A stretch of 64,000 bases of DNA, taken from the NCBI GenBank assembly GCA_002633025.1, contig NMRB01000933.1, forward strand, positions 122,055 to 186,054, written 5' to 3'. A model generated the notes under the pieces. It had not been told where the DNA came from, made no database searches, and worked only from the letters and a program-made list of their open reading frames with translations. This DNA is from Notospermus geniculatus. Taxonomy: Eukaryota > Nemertea > Pilidiophora > Heteronemertea > Lineidae. Position numbers and translations under genes: made by a program. Of this stretch, positions 9,636-19,102 are shown one piece after another; the stretch's first letter is position 1, and the number at the start of each line of letters is the position of its first letter.

Positions 9636-12600
9636 ATGAATCTCCTCTTCGCCCACCACGAAAACATTTCTATATGTAGAATGAAGTATTTCACTGCCGC
9701 AAAGAAGATACGATCGTACAAAGTCTATGTGGCTATGGTTTTGGCTGTTTTTCTCGGCAACCTTACAGTTGTTGCTGTCTATTTGTTCGATTTTAAATAT
9801 TCACTAACCTTCTCACTGGCTCAGCAAACCCGTTTGACTGCGCCATCACAATTTGTTGTAGTACAGCGGAAGGATATTAGCTTAACCTCTTCGACAGTCA
9901 TCAGCAGTCGATCTTCCCCTGTGCCGACAAAAACAAACATTAGTGGCAAATGGAATATAATAACAACTATCTCTTCCAATCCTACGAGTAGGAAAAGGGG
10001 AGCAAAGAGGAAAATGGATAACACGACGCTTAAGATTGCTTCCACAGCTTCACCGAAAATTATTGGAAGAAACACATCCCCAGGTTCTGTTTTCTTGAAC
10101 AGAACTGTGTCAAATGCACCAGGGGCACCGTCCGATTCAGCATCCATCGAACGCTGGTGTGGAAGCCGTTCGTTCAGCGTCCCATTCATTAACACAAGTT
10201 ACCCAAGCAAAGTGGGCACGCCGAGATCATTTCAGGTCACCATTAACCTTGAAGAGAGGAGGCAAATGTCAGACTTGCTCCAGACGTTCCATTATATGAC
10301 GAGGAAGTACAACATAACCTATATGCTATACGGTGGCACACTTATAGGTGCATACAGGTGAGTAATGTTTTTTTTTCACATTTGACAGATCATGATTTAG
10401 CGAAAAAGATCCGATATCAAAGACATAACGGTAATGCCATCGGAAGACTTCGATGCTAAATGTAATCAGTTACATTGTTTTTGTAATGCAAGGTACAAAA
10501 GGCACAAAATTGACACACAAAATGATAATAAACAAGAAGTCAATCTCCAGAATTCACGAATTTTCGACCCCAACCGGGGTCTTTTTCAAGTGGAACTTTA
10601 CAATCTGAGTCTTTTCTAGAGTTTCAGATTGTAAAGTTCCACTTGAAAAAGACCCCGGTTGGGGTCGAAAATTCGTGAATTCTGGAGATTGACTTCTTGT
10701 TTTTTGTAATGCAAGATGTAAATAGCTGCACTTCCACTACAGCTTACCCGATCCGGGCATAAATAAGCCCGGATTTTCACTGATTGTGATTCCACAACAG
10801 GTTTGATGTTAATAGGCTCGGCTCCAGATGGTGAACCGCGTACATGTATGTTGTCCTGGCACTTTTGAGCATGCGTAGTGTCGCAAACGATCTTAAGCTA
10901 CCTGTCGCCGAACCTAAAGACGTGACTCCACAAGACAGTTTTCACTGTTAGTGTTAGAAGTTGCTGTTTGAGAGTGCAGAAAAATTTTCGGAAGTTTGTC
11001 TCAGAAATTACTGCTGTCAAGTTGAAGGATTGAAAGATTATGTCATACAGGGTGGTCAAAAAAACGCACAAGCATACTTCCGCCACCCTCAGTCCCAAAC
11101 CACTGGTATGAATGGATAGAGAATCTTTCTAGAAGAAAAATAAGACCAAGATACCTCGATTCGGTCCTGTAGTTTTACCTCCAGAGCCATTTTTGTGAAG
11201 CAAAGTCAGTGGTCCTTAATAACTAACTTACCGGTCAACCGCGGTGCCATTGCTGAAGTTTAAAAATGAATTTTGATTTTCATGTTCTACATGTACCTGT
11301 ACTTCATTTTTTGTTTGACCTTTCCACAGGATAATCCTTTTGTCAGTTACAAGACTACGCTGCTGTGTATGCTGTTGATTGTTGTGTGTGGAACAATTCA
11401 CCAAGGGCCTCGACCATGCTTTACAAAATAGGGTCTGGAGGTCGAACCACTGGACCGAATCGGGATATCTTCGTCTTCTTTCTTCTAGAAAGATTCTCCA
11501 TCCAATGCCATCAGTAGTTTTGAGCTCTGGGTAGTGAAAGTATGGTTGTGCGTTTTTTGGACAACCCTGTGTAGTAATAAATGACTCGCGGCAGACTTTT
11601 TAATTTGAAGTGGATCGATGTTTCACATTTCTGTCGAGAGTTGGCTGACGGAAAGTGTCGACATAATCATTCTGTCTAGTGGAGTAGCGCCTTAATACTA
11701 CAAATAGATCCAATCTTACTGACATTGCACTCCAGAAAACACCGTAATGTCGATCTGGAGTACACTCGGTTATGCGATCCGAGTTTAATAGAGCAGGTGT
11801 GACAGGAATCTACGTCCTAGGAATGCAAGTCCGCCAAACAATAGCCCGCTATTGTAAGGTTATTGTAAGGTTATATTCGAATGTACATGGTCTCTAGCCA
11901 TTTATTCTGATACATCGCTGAAAAATAATACCGGACTTTGATTCCAGGGGGGCTTTGATCCACCTGTCACACATGGCTTAATATACCCGGGCAACCTGCA
12001 ATGGAATCAGAATAAGCCCGGATAAACCCGTTTTTCTGTAGTGGAAGCGCAGCTTACATGTATATGGAAACCATGGTGCGTTCCATTTGTCCTTTCAGTA
12101 TGTCGTGGCCGTTAGTAGTTTATATGCAGCTGTCAGTGTGCCACAAAATTTCTTTTCATGTTGATGCATATGGGCGGTTATAACCGCAAAAAACGTTACA
12201 AAATAAAGGCGTTGTTGTAGCTATATTCTCTAGTCGTTGTGGTGATCTCTAGTCGTAGCTAAGAAAGACGTATGGTGGCGCCGCATTCGACCACACGATC
12301 TCGAGTCGTAGCTAAGAAAGACGTAAGGTGGCGCTGTATCATTCGTAACACTTCGGGTGTTTTCATCATTCTTTATGTGGACGACTGCAGCGCCACCTTA
12401 CATCTTTCTTTGCTACGACTAGAGACCACCACAACGATTAGAGAATATGACTACAGCAACGACTTTATTTTGCAGCGCCACCTTACGTCTTTCTTAGCTA
12501 CGACTAGAGATCACCACAACGATTAGAGAATGACAACAACAACGTCTTTTTTGTAACATCTTTATTTTCGGTTATAACCCCCCCCCCCCNTCTTTATTTT

Positions 12601-14353
12601 CGGTTATAACCCCCCCCCCCCCAAGATGCGGTCGTGTTATGTTTGCAAGCACATTGTAGTTCCTGCAGACAATAGTGCAGTACAGGTGTGAAAGGAAAGA
12701 ATGTCCCCAGGAAAAACTGTCCCAGGAACAAAAGGTCCTATTGTTACATTCTAATCTCTGGTGATTGGTTTCTATAGCCATGCACTTTAAACCGTCATTG
12801 AACAATAGAAGCGGACACTTTTTACAGGGGGACATTCTTTACTGTTACACCTGTTTGATCGATATTAAAAGGCTGATACAGACATTGACGGAACGAGAAT
12901 TTATCAAACCTCAAATCCTGTTGGTGAGCTGGCCTTGAGGCATTCTCACCACTAAAATCATCACACTTTTAAAAGTGGGTCAATTTTTCGCCTGCATTTT
13001 CTCCTTTTCCATTCACGTAATCTACTGATTATCGACGCAATAGCTAATCATTTGGCGTGAAATTGTGTCCCCTGCTAAGCAATTTGAATAATATAATCGG
13101 CTTGGCGCTTTTTGGACGATTTTTGGACCAAATGACGAGATTATTTAGGATCATTTTCATGCGGGTCCTCTGTCCTCGAGTCGTCCTATTGTACTGTAGG
13201 CCTGTAGCGGAGCGGCTGTAACAGGCACGGGACCAGGTGTTGCAGAGTAAAAATGGTGGACATTCTTTTCATCACATGAGAAGTTAGACCCATTGTGATA
13301 CCTTTTCTAACCCTTCATTAGGTAAGGCACTATACTTCAACTCATTCTTTCATGTGTACCAACAACTTCCATGCTTAATTGATAACTAAGATAATTCAAA
13401 TATTTGGACATTTCCACAGTCTTGTTGGCCACACATTCTTCCTGACTGCAGTGTACATGTATATACTACATCGATCGTGTGTTCATGGATGAACCAGGTC
13501 ATGGTAATAAACATACAGTAGCATATCGCCTGTATTCAGGTCTCACCACACAGGGGAAAGTAGGACATCTTAAATAGGATGCTCGTGGCTTCCAACATGT
13601 CCAATGACATGAATAATAAGAACTTCCTGATGGCCATACAGACAAGCCTGGTGTCTCTGGCCATCGACGGTGGCGCTGACTGACAGGCCTATTTACGGTA
13701 TATATTAGGCCTGTGCCCCTCGCCCTCGGCCTCATGCCAGCGAACCGTTGTTGCCATTTGGCTTGTTTTGATTTATTTTTAGACACCACGGCCTGATACC
13801 GTGGGACGATGACATAGACGTCTTGGTTGACGCCCGGCATCGCGATCAGCTTCTGAAGGCCATGAAGGCTGCCGGGAACAAATACGGCTACAAGTCAGCA
13901 GAGGGATTCCACCAGTGGAAATTTTACCAGAGTAATTCAAAACGTATCCGAAAATGGCGTTGGCCGTTTCTTGATATTTTTTTCTATTTAACCAATGCAA
14001 CTCACGTATGGGACCCAGCATTTAAGCAACACTTCCTTTTCTTGAAAAAGGACGTTTTTCCCCTGCGGCTGATTCCGTTCGAGGGATGGGCCTATCCAGG
14101 GCCCCGTAATACAGAGCACTATGTGAGAACTGCATATGGAGATTTGAAAGTGTGTAAGCCCCCTTCATACGATCACAAGCATGAGCGGGGTAGTTCCAGA
14201 CTAACACGGACAGTGAACTGTTCAAAACTTTTCCCGTATTATCCATTTGTTTTCCGCGACCGAAAAGGTAACACTGTGAATGAAACGCTGAAGATTGGAT
14301 CTAAAGTAATTCATAGTATTTTGTTACCGAAATACTGTAACGGTTCGTCTTGA
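9636..14353 (+). CDS. LicD-domain type II membrane protein, gene 2 (two exons)
   Basis: Exon 1 is 9636-10357, the intron is 10358-13782 and exon 2 is 13783-14353, giving 430 aa. The organisation is as in gene 1: a signal-anchor segment near residues 30-51, a Ser/Thr-rich stem a few residues shorter, GGTLIGAYR across the splice join, then IPWDDDIDVLVD (DDDID at about 249-253). Exon 2 is the same length as in gene 1 and differs at scattered residues only, for example PRNTEH for PCNTEH, which removes one Cys. No stop or frameshift is seen, so both copies are probably functional transferase-like enzymes of the secretory pathway. The intron is more than three times longer than in gene 1 because of insertions. 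LicD assignment is confident; the sugar or lipid acceptor cannot be told. Confidence 0.85.
10493..10700. mobile_element. Foldback insertion with a 15-bp target duplication
   Basis: 10531-10701 is a nearly perfect palindrome with arms of about 77 nt (outer end AACAAGAAGTCAATCTCCAG) around a loop of about 16 nt. The block TTTTTGTAATGCAAG occurs at 10478-10492 and again at 10701-10715. The paralogous intron (near 2694) has one copy and no insert, which confirms a target-site duplication. Confidence 0.8.
11048..11569. mobile_element. Tc1/mariner-like MITE
   Basis: The left end is TA-CAGGGTGGTCAAAAAAACG and the right end the inverse of CAGGGTTGTCCAAAAAACG, flanked by TA. A second inner pair of about 60 bp, containing AGAATCTTTCTAGAAG, is also inverted. 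No transposase frame remains. TA target and CAGGGTGG ends fit the Tc1/mariner superfamily. Confidence 0.65.
11794..11974. mobile_element. CAGGTGTGACAGGAATC MITE, copy 1
   Basis: The element is homologous throughout to 44407-44577 (shared core CCGCCAAACAATAGCCCGCT). The ends are inverted repeats related to CAGGTGTGA. This copy has a small internal duplication, GGTTATTGTAA. Confidence 0.65.
12192..12560. mobile_element. Long-TIR MITE shared by both LicD introns, copy 2
   Basis: This is the counterpart of 3148-3423 with an extra duplicated arm segment. An undetermined base and poly-C runs follow directly (12571-12620). Confidence 0.7.
12571..12622. other. Assembly scar: poly-C runs around an N
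   Basis: TCTTTATTTTCGGTTATAAC followed by a C run occurs twice in direct succession, separated by the only N I noticed in the window (12590). This is the usual look of two reads joined across an unresolved homopolymer. Confidence 0.7.
12682..12854. mobile_element. ACAGGTGTGAAAG MITE, copy 1
   Basis: The ends are ACAGGTGTGAAAGGAAAGAA and the inverse of ACAGGTGTAACAGTAAAGAA. The interior, read in reverse, matches 60811-60985 and 61425-61595 (shared AAGTGCATGGCTATA). Confidence 0.65.
12855..13782 (+). other. 3' part of the LicD gene 2 intron
   Basis: No exon or clear element is seen. The last part before the acceptor (GATTTATTTTTAG) matches the intron end of gene 1. Confidence 0.5.
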
Positions 14354-14375
14354 TAACATTTGAAACAAAACCGTA

Positions 14376-14381
14376 AATAAA
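14376..14381 (+). terminator. Polyadenylation signal of LicD gene 2
   Basis: AATAAA lies 22 nt after the stop codon, at the same offset as in gene 1. Confidence 0.6.
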
Positions 14382-14496
14382 CTCAGACCGCAAATGTTTG
14401 TTCTTAAGAATGATTCTAGTATATGCCTATAATCTTGGCGTATCTCAATCTTTGGGTCGAATTGTCTTCCAATAGTCCATGAGCCAGGCTGATTCA

Positions 14497-14582
14497 TTCG
14501 AAACGACCTGAGGCGAACTGCTTATCTCTCCACTGGGGGGCGCATTTCACCTCGGACACAAGTCCAAGGCAGCCATATTGAA
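14497..14582. repeat. Dispersed repeat, GAACGACCTGAGGCGAACTG type
   Basis: The same stretch of about 85 bp, including CACCTCGGACACAAGTCCAA and AGGCAGCCATATTG, recurs at 22766-22860 and, without its first 15 bp, at 25265-25340. Confidence 0.65.
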
Positions 14583-15030
14583 TTGCATGAATGTGTGATT
14601 AGGTTTGCCTTCTAACCAAAGAGCCGGTGCAGATTTTCGTAAACGTGCGCGCGGTAAAAAAATGAAGAAGAGTCTTAAGTGAGGAACACAATTATAATTT
14701 ATTGTATCAGATTTACTTATTTTACAATATCGTTGGTGGCCTAACGTATACTTGCCCATACCAGGCACATGTTGCAATATTTTAATGAGAGCAACGCCTC
14801 CTCCTTGTACGCCATAGAAACATCGAAAACAATATGGCGACCATGATGGCGGATGAGGTGTAACCGTAGCTATCAACTGCTTCCTGGTTCCGATAACCCT
14901 GGGGCCTATTATGCCATAAATGCCTGAATCATGTCAATGGAACTTGATCAATATTGCATCACCACACTATGTGACCTCAACCACAATGCCAGGTATTTAG
15001 GCTGTTAGTCCACAGGCTTATGTAATTTTG

Positions 15031-15336
15031 TGGGAAAAAAGTCTACTCGAGTGGGGACTCAAAGTCTCACTTTAGGGACAAAATGGTTCGAAATACTTTT
15101 TGACTCAAAATGAAACAGAAAATATTTCGGCCCGAGACAATGACACCTCGTTCCGAGAGAAAATATTTCGGGTTGAGATACTGACAGTCTCGATCTGAGA
15201 GAAAATATTTTAGGCTGAGATGTCATTGTCTCGCGCCGAAATATTTTTCTGTTTCATTTTGAGTCAAAAAGTGTTTCGAACCATTTTGTCCCTAAAGTGA
15301 GACTCTGAGTCTCCACTCGAGTTGATTTTTTTCTGT
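15031..15336. mobile_element. Foldback MITE with long arms
   Basis: Two arms of about 120 nt pair around 15180. Shared blocks are ACTCGAGTGG, TCTCACTTTAGGGACAAAAT and ATTTTGAGTCAAAAAG. No coding frame is seen. The middle has three GAGAAAATATTT repeats. Confidence 0.7.
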
Positions 15337-15619
15337 GTAGGCCTACTTCTGTTTGCATTCAGGCTGGCACAATGCAAAATATGGCTAATCAATACCGTTA
15401 CTCATGTCATTGTTAAAAACACATCCAGTAGCAAACATTATTGATCTACAAATTATTGTTTGTAAAAATCTAGAATGATCAACGTGGCTCCTCTTATGAA
15501 TATTATATTTATTTATATCGATTTTGCCAAACTTTCCTGCAGTTTAAAAACAATTCATATGCATCGTCTACGCATTCAGTGAAGCGGCCTTGAATGCGGT
15601 AGTGAAACGACTTAATAAG

Positions 15620-15960
15620 CCAGGTGTATGACATCACACTTGCCACTGAACTATACTGGCGACTGGGAAGATCTAGCTGGAACTGGAGGCGACTGACCGG
15701 TCGCCAGAAACGGTCAATATACACACACTTGCGACACGCTGGGACTGAGATATTGCCAGTCGCCGTGAGTTGCACATGTTCAACTTTCCTGCGACTAATT
15801 GTAGTTTCGTGCGATGTACGCGGGCTTGCGACTGATCAGTGCCAGTTTTCTTAACGAAACCTAGTTTCGTCGAGTCTCAACGCCCCGGATGATACCCGAG
15901 TTGCTGCCAGTCGCAAGTGCGATGCACGTGGTCAGAACTCTGACGACTGATTGAATCCTC
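15620..15960. repeat. Low-order repeat with CAGTCGC/GCGACTG motifs
   Basis: GCGACTG and its inverse recur many times with irregular spacing, for example around 15658, 15690, 15761 and 15907. This resembles the interior of the TCGCA elements near 52.5 kb, but clean ends were not found. Confidence 0.3.
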
Positions 15961-16194
15961 CTAGTTTCAGTGAGTTGCTGAATTTGCGATGTAAGCAAAG
16001 CGTTCACACGTCAACCAGTCCTCAAGTAACTACACTGGCTGACAGTCGCACAGCGTGTTGCCTTGGTTCTCCTTACATTCAGTTGGCTCCTTGGATAGTT
16101 CCAGCATTCCGTTTCGATTTCTTCACAGTTTAGACTCCTACTCGTTGCATAGGTTCTTCATCCGAAATGCTACTTCAAATACCCAGAGCCTTTG

Positions 16195-16315
16195 GCAAGA
16201 CATGTCATTCTATTTGTGCTTCTCAATACTGTGGAGCAAACTTCCAGGAGCAATGAGGAATACCTCAAGTATCGAAACTTTCAAAAGATCCCTGGTATTT
16301 TACCTCTTCACATAA
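16195..16315 (+). pseudogene. LINE reverse-transcriptase C-terminal fragment
   Basis: The frame ends LWSKLPGAMRNTSSIETFKR followed by about 8 residues and a stop, matching the W-x-x-LP ... S-x-x-x-FK tail seen in CR1/L2-like ORF2 proteins, and in this window at 35172-35432. No RT core precedes it, so it is a 5'-truncated LINE copy. The following 180 bp are probably its 3' UTR. Confidence 0.55.
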
Positions 16316-16892
16316 CTTTTTGAGTTATGACTTTTTGAGTTATGATGCGGTTTGAGTGGTCCATACAGACTGCACAGAATCTTAGGTCATTTACGGTCGT
16401 ACCCTCCCTCAGTGCCCTGAGGACATCTACCCCCGTTTCGGTGGATTAGAGGGACATTCCCTCATTTGTACTCACCAACTGGTAATTCACAAATAAAGCT
16501 TGCAATGCAGTGGGGAAATGCACTTGATGTAATAACCAAATATCGTGCCTAGTGCTACAACGTCTGCACATAGATCTGGGGTAACGGGTTACCGGATACC
16601 AGGCTTGTAGCATAGTATCTTATTCCATAATTTATGAACGCTGTCGAATGACAGTTGCCCCAAACGCATGAACTGGATCATACCTTCGTGTTTTGAACCC
16701 ATTGGTACGTATTCGTCATCTAGATAATTCGTGAGAATCATTTTGACGCAAAGTTAATTCAGGAACATTCAAAACTTCAGCGAGTTTGTCAGCGAATCGA
16801 GGAATTTTTACAGCCGCCATTTGGGGAATGATCAAGATGGGATAGAAGCTTCACTGTGATTGGCTGGATTTGGCGGAGTTCAGCATTCCGCT

Positions 16893-17115
16893 GCTTCCCC
16901 AGCGAAATGGTATGGATGTCGCCAGGGTCTGAACCGAGTGCCAGAAGGGGAAACCGGTTGTGGAGACCCTGGGTGCGAGGATGGCATTACATACGAATAC
17001 AAAACAAATAAGAGCCAAGTTTGGGCTCATGTGATAGCCTACAGCGACTCCTTGACAGCGTATGTTTCCTGGCAGGCTCCGGTTTCCTCCTCCATTACAT
17101 ACAGTTCACCGAATT
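16893..17115 (+). repeat. Possible SINE tail
   Basis: GGCAGGCTCCGGTTTCCTCC near 17070 matches the tail of the SINE at 18049-18292 (GGGGGCTCCGGTTTCCTCCT). I do not see clear Pol III boxes in this copy. Confidence 0.3.
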
Positions 17116-17209
17116 TGTCTAAGTAGCTGATAATGAGCCAAGTTAGCTCACGGTTCTCAACTCAATATTTGAATAGTTGGAAACTGCTTTAGATAGTAAG
17201 CCTTCCCAG

Positions 17210-17370
17210 GTGGCGACGTAGGCAGGCAAATCCCCGCAAACTAGAATGAAATGGTCCATGGACCATGTGCTCACCCCTTTGGGCATAATAGTGTAATGAC
17301 AGAGAGAGGTATGTACATGGTCCACGGACCATTTCATTCTAGTTCGGGGGGATTCGCCCCCCTAAGTCGC
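17210..17370. mobile_element. TIR MITE with ACTAGAATGAAATGGTCC core
   Basis: The arms start at GTGGCGAC, continue through AATCCCC and then ACTAGAATGAAATGGTCC, and recur inverted up to about 17370. The fragment TGGTCCATGGACCATTTCAT reappears at 53755-53774, which marks a family. Confidence 0.65.
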
Positions 17371-17433
17371 CACAGTGTGACAGGGGCTTTAGATGTATAT
17401 TTGGAGATGGGTATAGGGCGCAAGACCGGCTAA

Positions 17434-17565
17434 TACAGGGCTTTCGCAAAGCCCCCGAAACGCCAACCCGAACGTCGATCCTTTTGTTCGGTGCTCTCAT
17501 CGTGGCATCGAACAATTCGCTTGGCGTTCGCGTTGGCGTTTCGGGGGCTTTGCGAAAACTCCCTA
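17434..17565. mobile_element. TAGGGAG hairpin MITE, family B copy 1
   Basis: The right end is the inverse of TAGGGAGTTTTCGCAAAGCC; the left end is partly eroded (TACAGGGCTTTCGCAAAGCC). The interior is GCCCCCGAAACGCC plus a central GTTCGGTGCTCTC segment shared with the other copies at 17752 and 21296. Confidence 0.7.
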
Positions 17566-17751
17566 TTATTAGGGACTTCCGGCAACGTTTCTATCGTCGA
17601 TCCGTATGACGTTGACTTTGATAAAAAGATGCATCAGCTCGATACGTCATGTCACGAATTCAGTCCTAACGAGTGGTCTATTGGAAATGTTCCTTGTACA
17701 ACAGAGCCAAAAGGAAGCTGTTTTTCAGGGTACACCTTCATAGGACCTCAA

Positions 17752-17883
17752 TAGGGAGTTTTCGCAAAGCCCCCGAAACACCAACGCGAACGCCCAGCCC
17801 ATTGTTCGATGGCACGACGAGAGCACCGAACAAAAGGATAGACGTTCGCGTTGGCGTTTCGCGGGCTTTGCGAAAACTCGCTA
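17752..17883. mobile_element. TAGGGAG hairpin MITE, family B copy 2
   Basis: The ends are TAGGGAGTTTTCGCAAAGCC and its inverse with small changes. The arms are about 45 nt and the spacer about 40 nt, containing GAGAGCACCGAACAAAAGGA. Confidence 0.8.
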
Positions 17884-18048
17884 GTATTATGGTGTGAGCC
17901 TACACCAACAGGGGATAACATGTAGAACCAATTCTCTTTCACCAGAATGATGACTTTTTATCAAAAACGTCATGAAAAAAATCCAGTGTCACTTTAGCAA
18001 TCTGAAGAGGTCCCCGCCATCGTTCCTCGGCTGAGACCTCTGAAAACG

Positions 18049-18292
18049 GGGTGTCGGGGTGGTGCAGTGGAAACATCGGCGCCTGCCACCACTGAGGTCG
18101 CGGATTCGATCCCCGGTCGTGCAAGTGGCTTTATGTGGTAAACAGGGCGATCTCTTCTTGACATCGCAGGTTTTCTCCGGGGGCTCCGGTTTCCTCCTAC
18201 ATATCGTTAATATCGCCCAATATTGTTTGATGAGTAGCTATAATGCCCTACGTGGGCGCGTCAACTCCTGAAATAATATTTATAAAAAAAAC
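18049..18292 (+). mobile_element. tRNA-derived SINE
   Basis: The head has a box A-like GGTGGTGCAGTGG (18058-18070) and a box B GGATTCGATCC (18102-18112), the internal Pol III promoter layout of a tRNA. The body contains TTTTCTCCGGGGGCTCCGG near 18172 and the 3' end is A-rich. It interrupts the dispersed repeat that is continuous at 6625-6700, which fixes the insertion point after CTCTGAAAA. Confidence 0.7.
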
Positions 18293-18299
18293 AGCTAAA

Positions 18300-18605
18300 C
18301 ACAGCACGAGATTCTTGTGCTCATCTATTTTACAAAATATTTTGATAAAGTAGGCCTAATCGTACCAAAAGTTAAATTTGTTCCAGTATTGATAAAAATA
18401 TTTCTATTTTAACATTCTGTTGGGTATTCAATGTTTTTTAAGGAATAAAGTACGAACTCTTTCGAATCCCTACGCAATTTGGTGTGCAACGGTCAAAAAT
18501 TCATCCACATTGAACAATGCATTTGCACTGTGTAAAAGTAGTTCCGGTCTAGGTATTTCCAGAGTTTAATGTGGCGATGGTGAACTCTGGGTACGAGATT
18601 GTTAC
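18300..18605. repeat. Dispersed repeat, second copy of 6675-6985
   Basis: Long similarity with 6675-6985, for example CGAACTCTTTCGAATCCCTA and CAGAGTTTAATGTGGC. The adjoining 18000-18047 matches 6625-6665, with the SINE in between. Confidence 0.65.
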
Positions 18606-18714
18606 ATCAGCTGTTCGTCATTTGGAAGTGCAGAGTGAGCTACATGTAAAAATTTGGATAAAATGCTGAGAAAAAAAGCAATCGTTTGCTGTATGAAATG
18701 TTCCACTGCACTCA

Positions 18715-18978
18715 ATGGCGGCCAGCCACAATCATAATATTTTCACTAAGTTTGTATCCGATTGGCGCATTATAAAACCCGACATGGGGTCTCGTTCTGT
18801 CTGCTCCATGCTCGCCTGTGCCGCCATGTGTCTTCAGATCCACAAGTGTTCAACTATTGACATTGCCACAAACAAATCTACCCACATGTACGAGTGTCAG
18901 CTAAGCAAGAAACGGGGGACAGCAATGGAAAGGAGTGATGCTCAAAGATGTTCAGGATGGCGGATGTTTGAGCAGAAG
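18715..18978 (+). CDS. PAN/apple-like domain exon (partial gene)
   Basis: The frame ends at a good donor, CAGAAG-GTGAGA, with the exon end at 18978. It encodes about 80 residues with the layout SVCSMLACAAMC...KCSTIDIA...YECQLSKKRG...GWRMFEQK: paired Cys, an amphipathic helix and a C-x-L motif near the end, as in PAN/apple domains of secreted or receptor proteins. The 5' edge is not resolved; the ATG at 18715 may be incidental, and an acceptor-like AAG at 18750 would begin the exon at FVSDWRII. I find no companion exons nearby, so this is either part of a larger gene with distant exons or a relic. Confidence 0.45.
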
Positions 18979-19102
18979 GTGAGATGTATGCAGTTTTCTA
19001 GTCTTACGATCTTTTTTCGCGACCAAATTACCGCTGCCACCGAACAAAGCTCATGCATAGATTTCAGCTCATGAAATCATGAAATGAGACCTTGTCCCTA
19101 CA

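Larger units (their letters stand above)
10725..12055. mobile_element. About 1.3-kb insertion with CTTCCACTACAG ends
   Basis: The left end is GCACTTCCACTACAGCTTAC and the right end, near 12036-12055, is the inverse of GCGCTTCCACTACAG, each followed inside by CCGGGC-rich sequence. Gene 1 keeps only the left end at about 2730, so either copy 1 lost most of the element or copy 2 gained it. Nested inside are a mariner-like MITE (11048-11569) and a CAGGTGTGAC MITE (11794-11974). Confidence 0.55.
7430..14431 (+). repeat. Segmental duplication, copy 2 (contains LicD gene 2)
   Basis: This is the expanded counterpart of about 166-4235. Growth comes from identifiable insertions at 7525-7676, 7941-8340, 9204-9470, 10493-10700 and 10725-12055, and from intron sequence after 12560. 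Coding exons remain very similar to copy 1. Confidence 0.8.
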
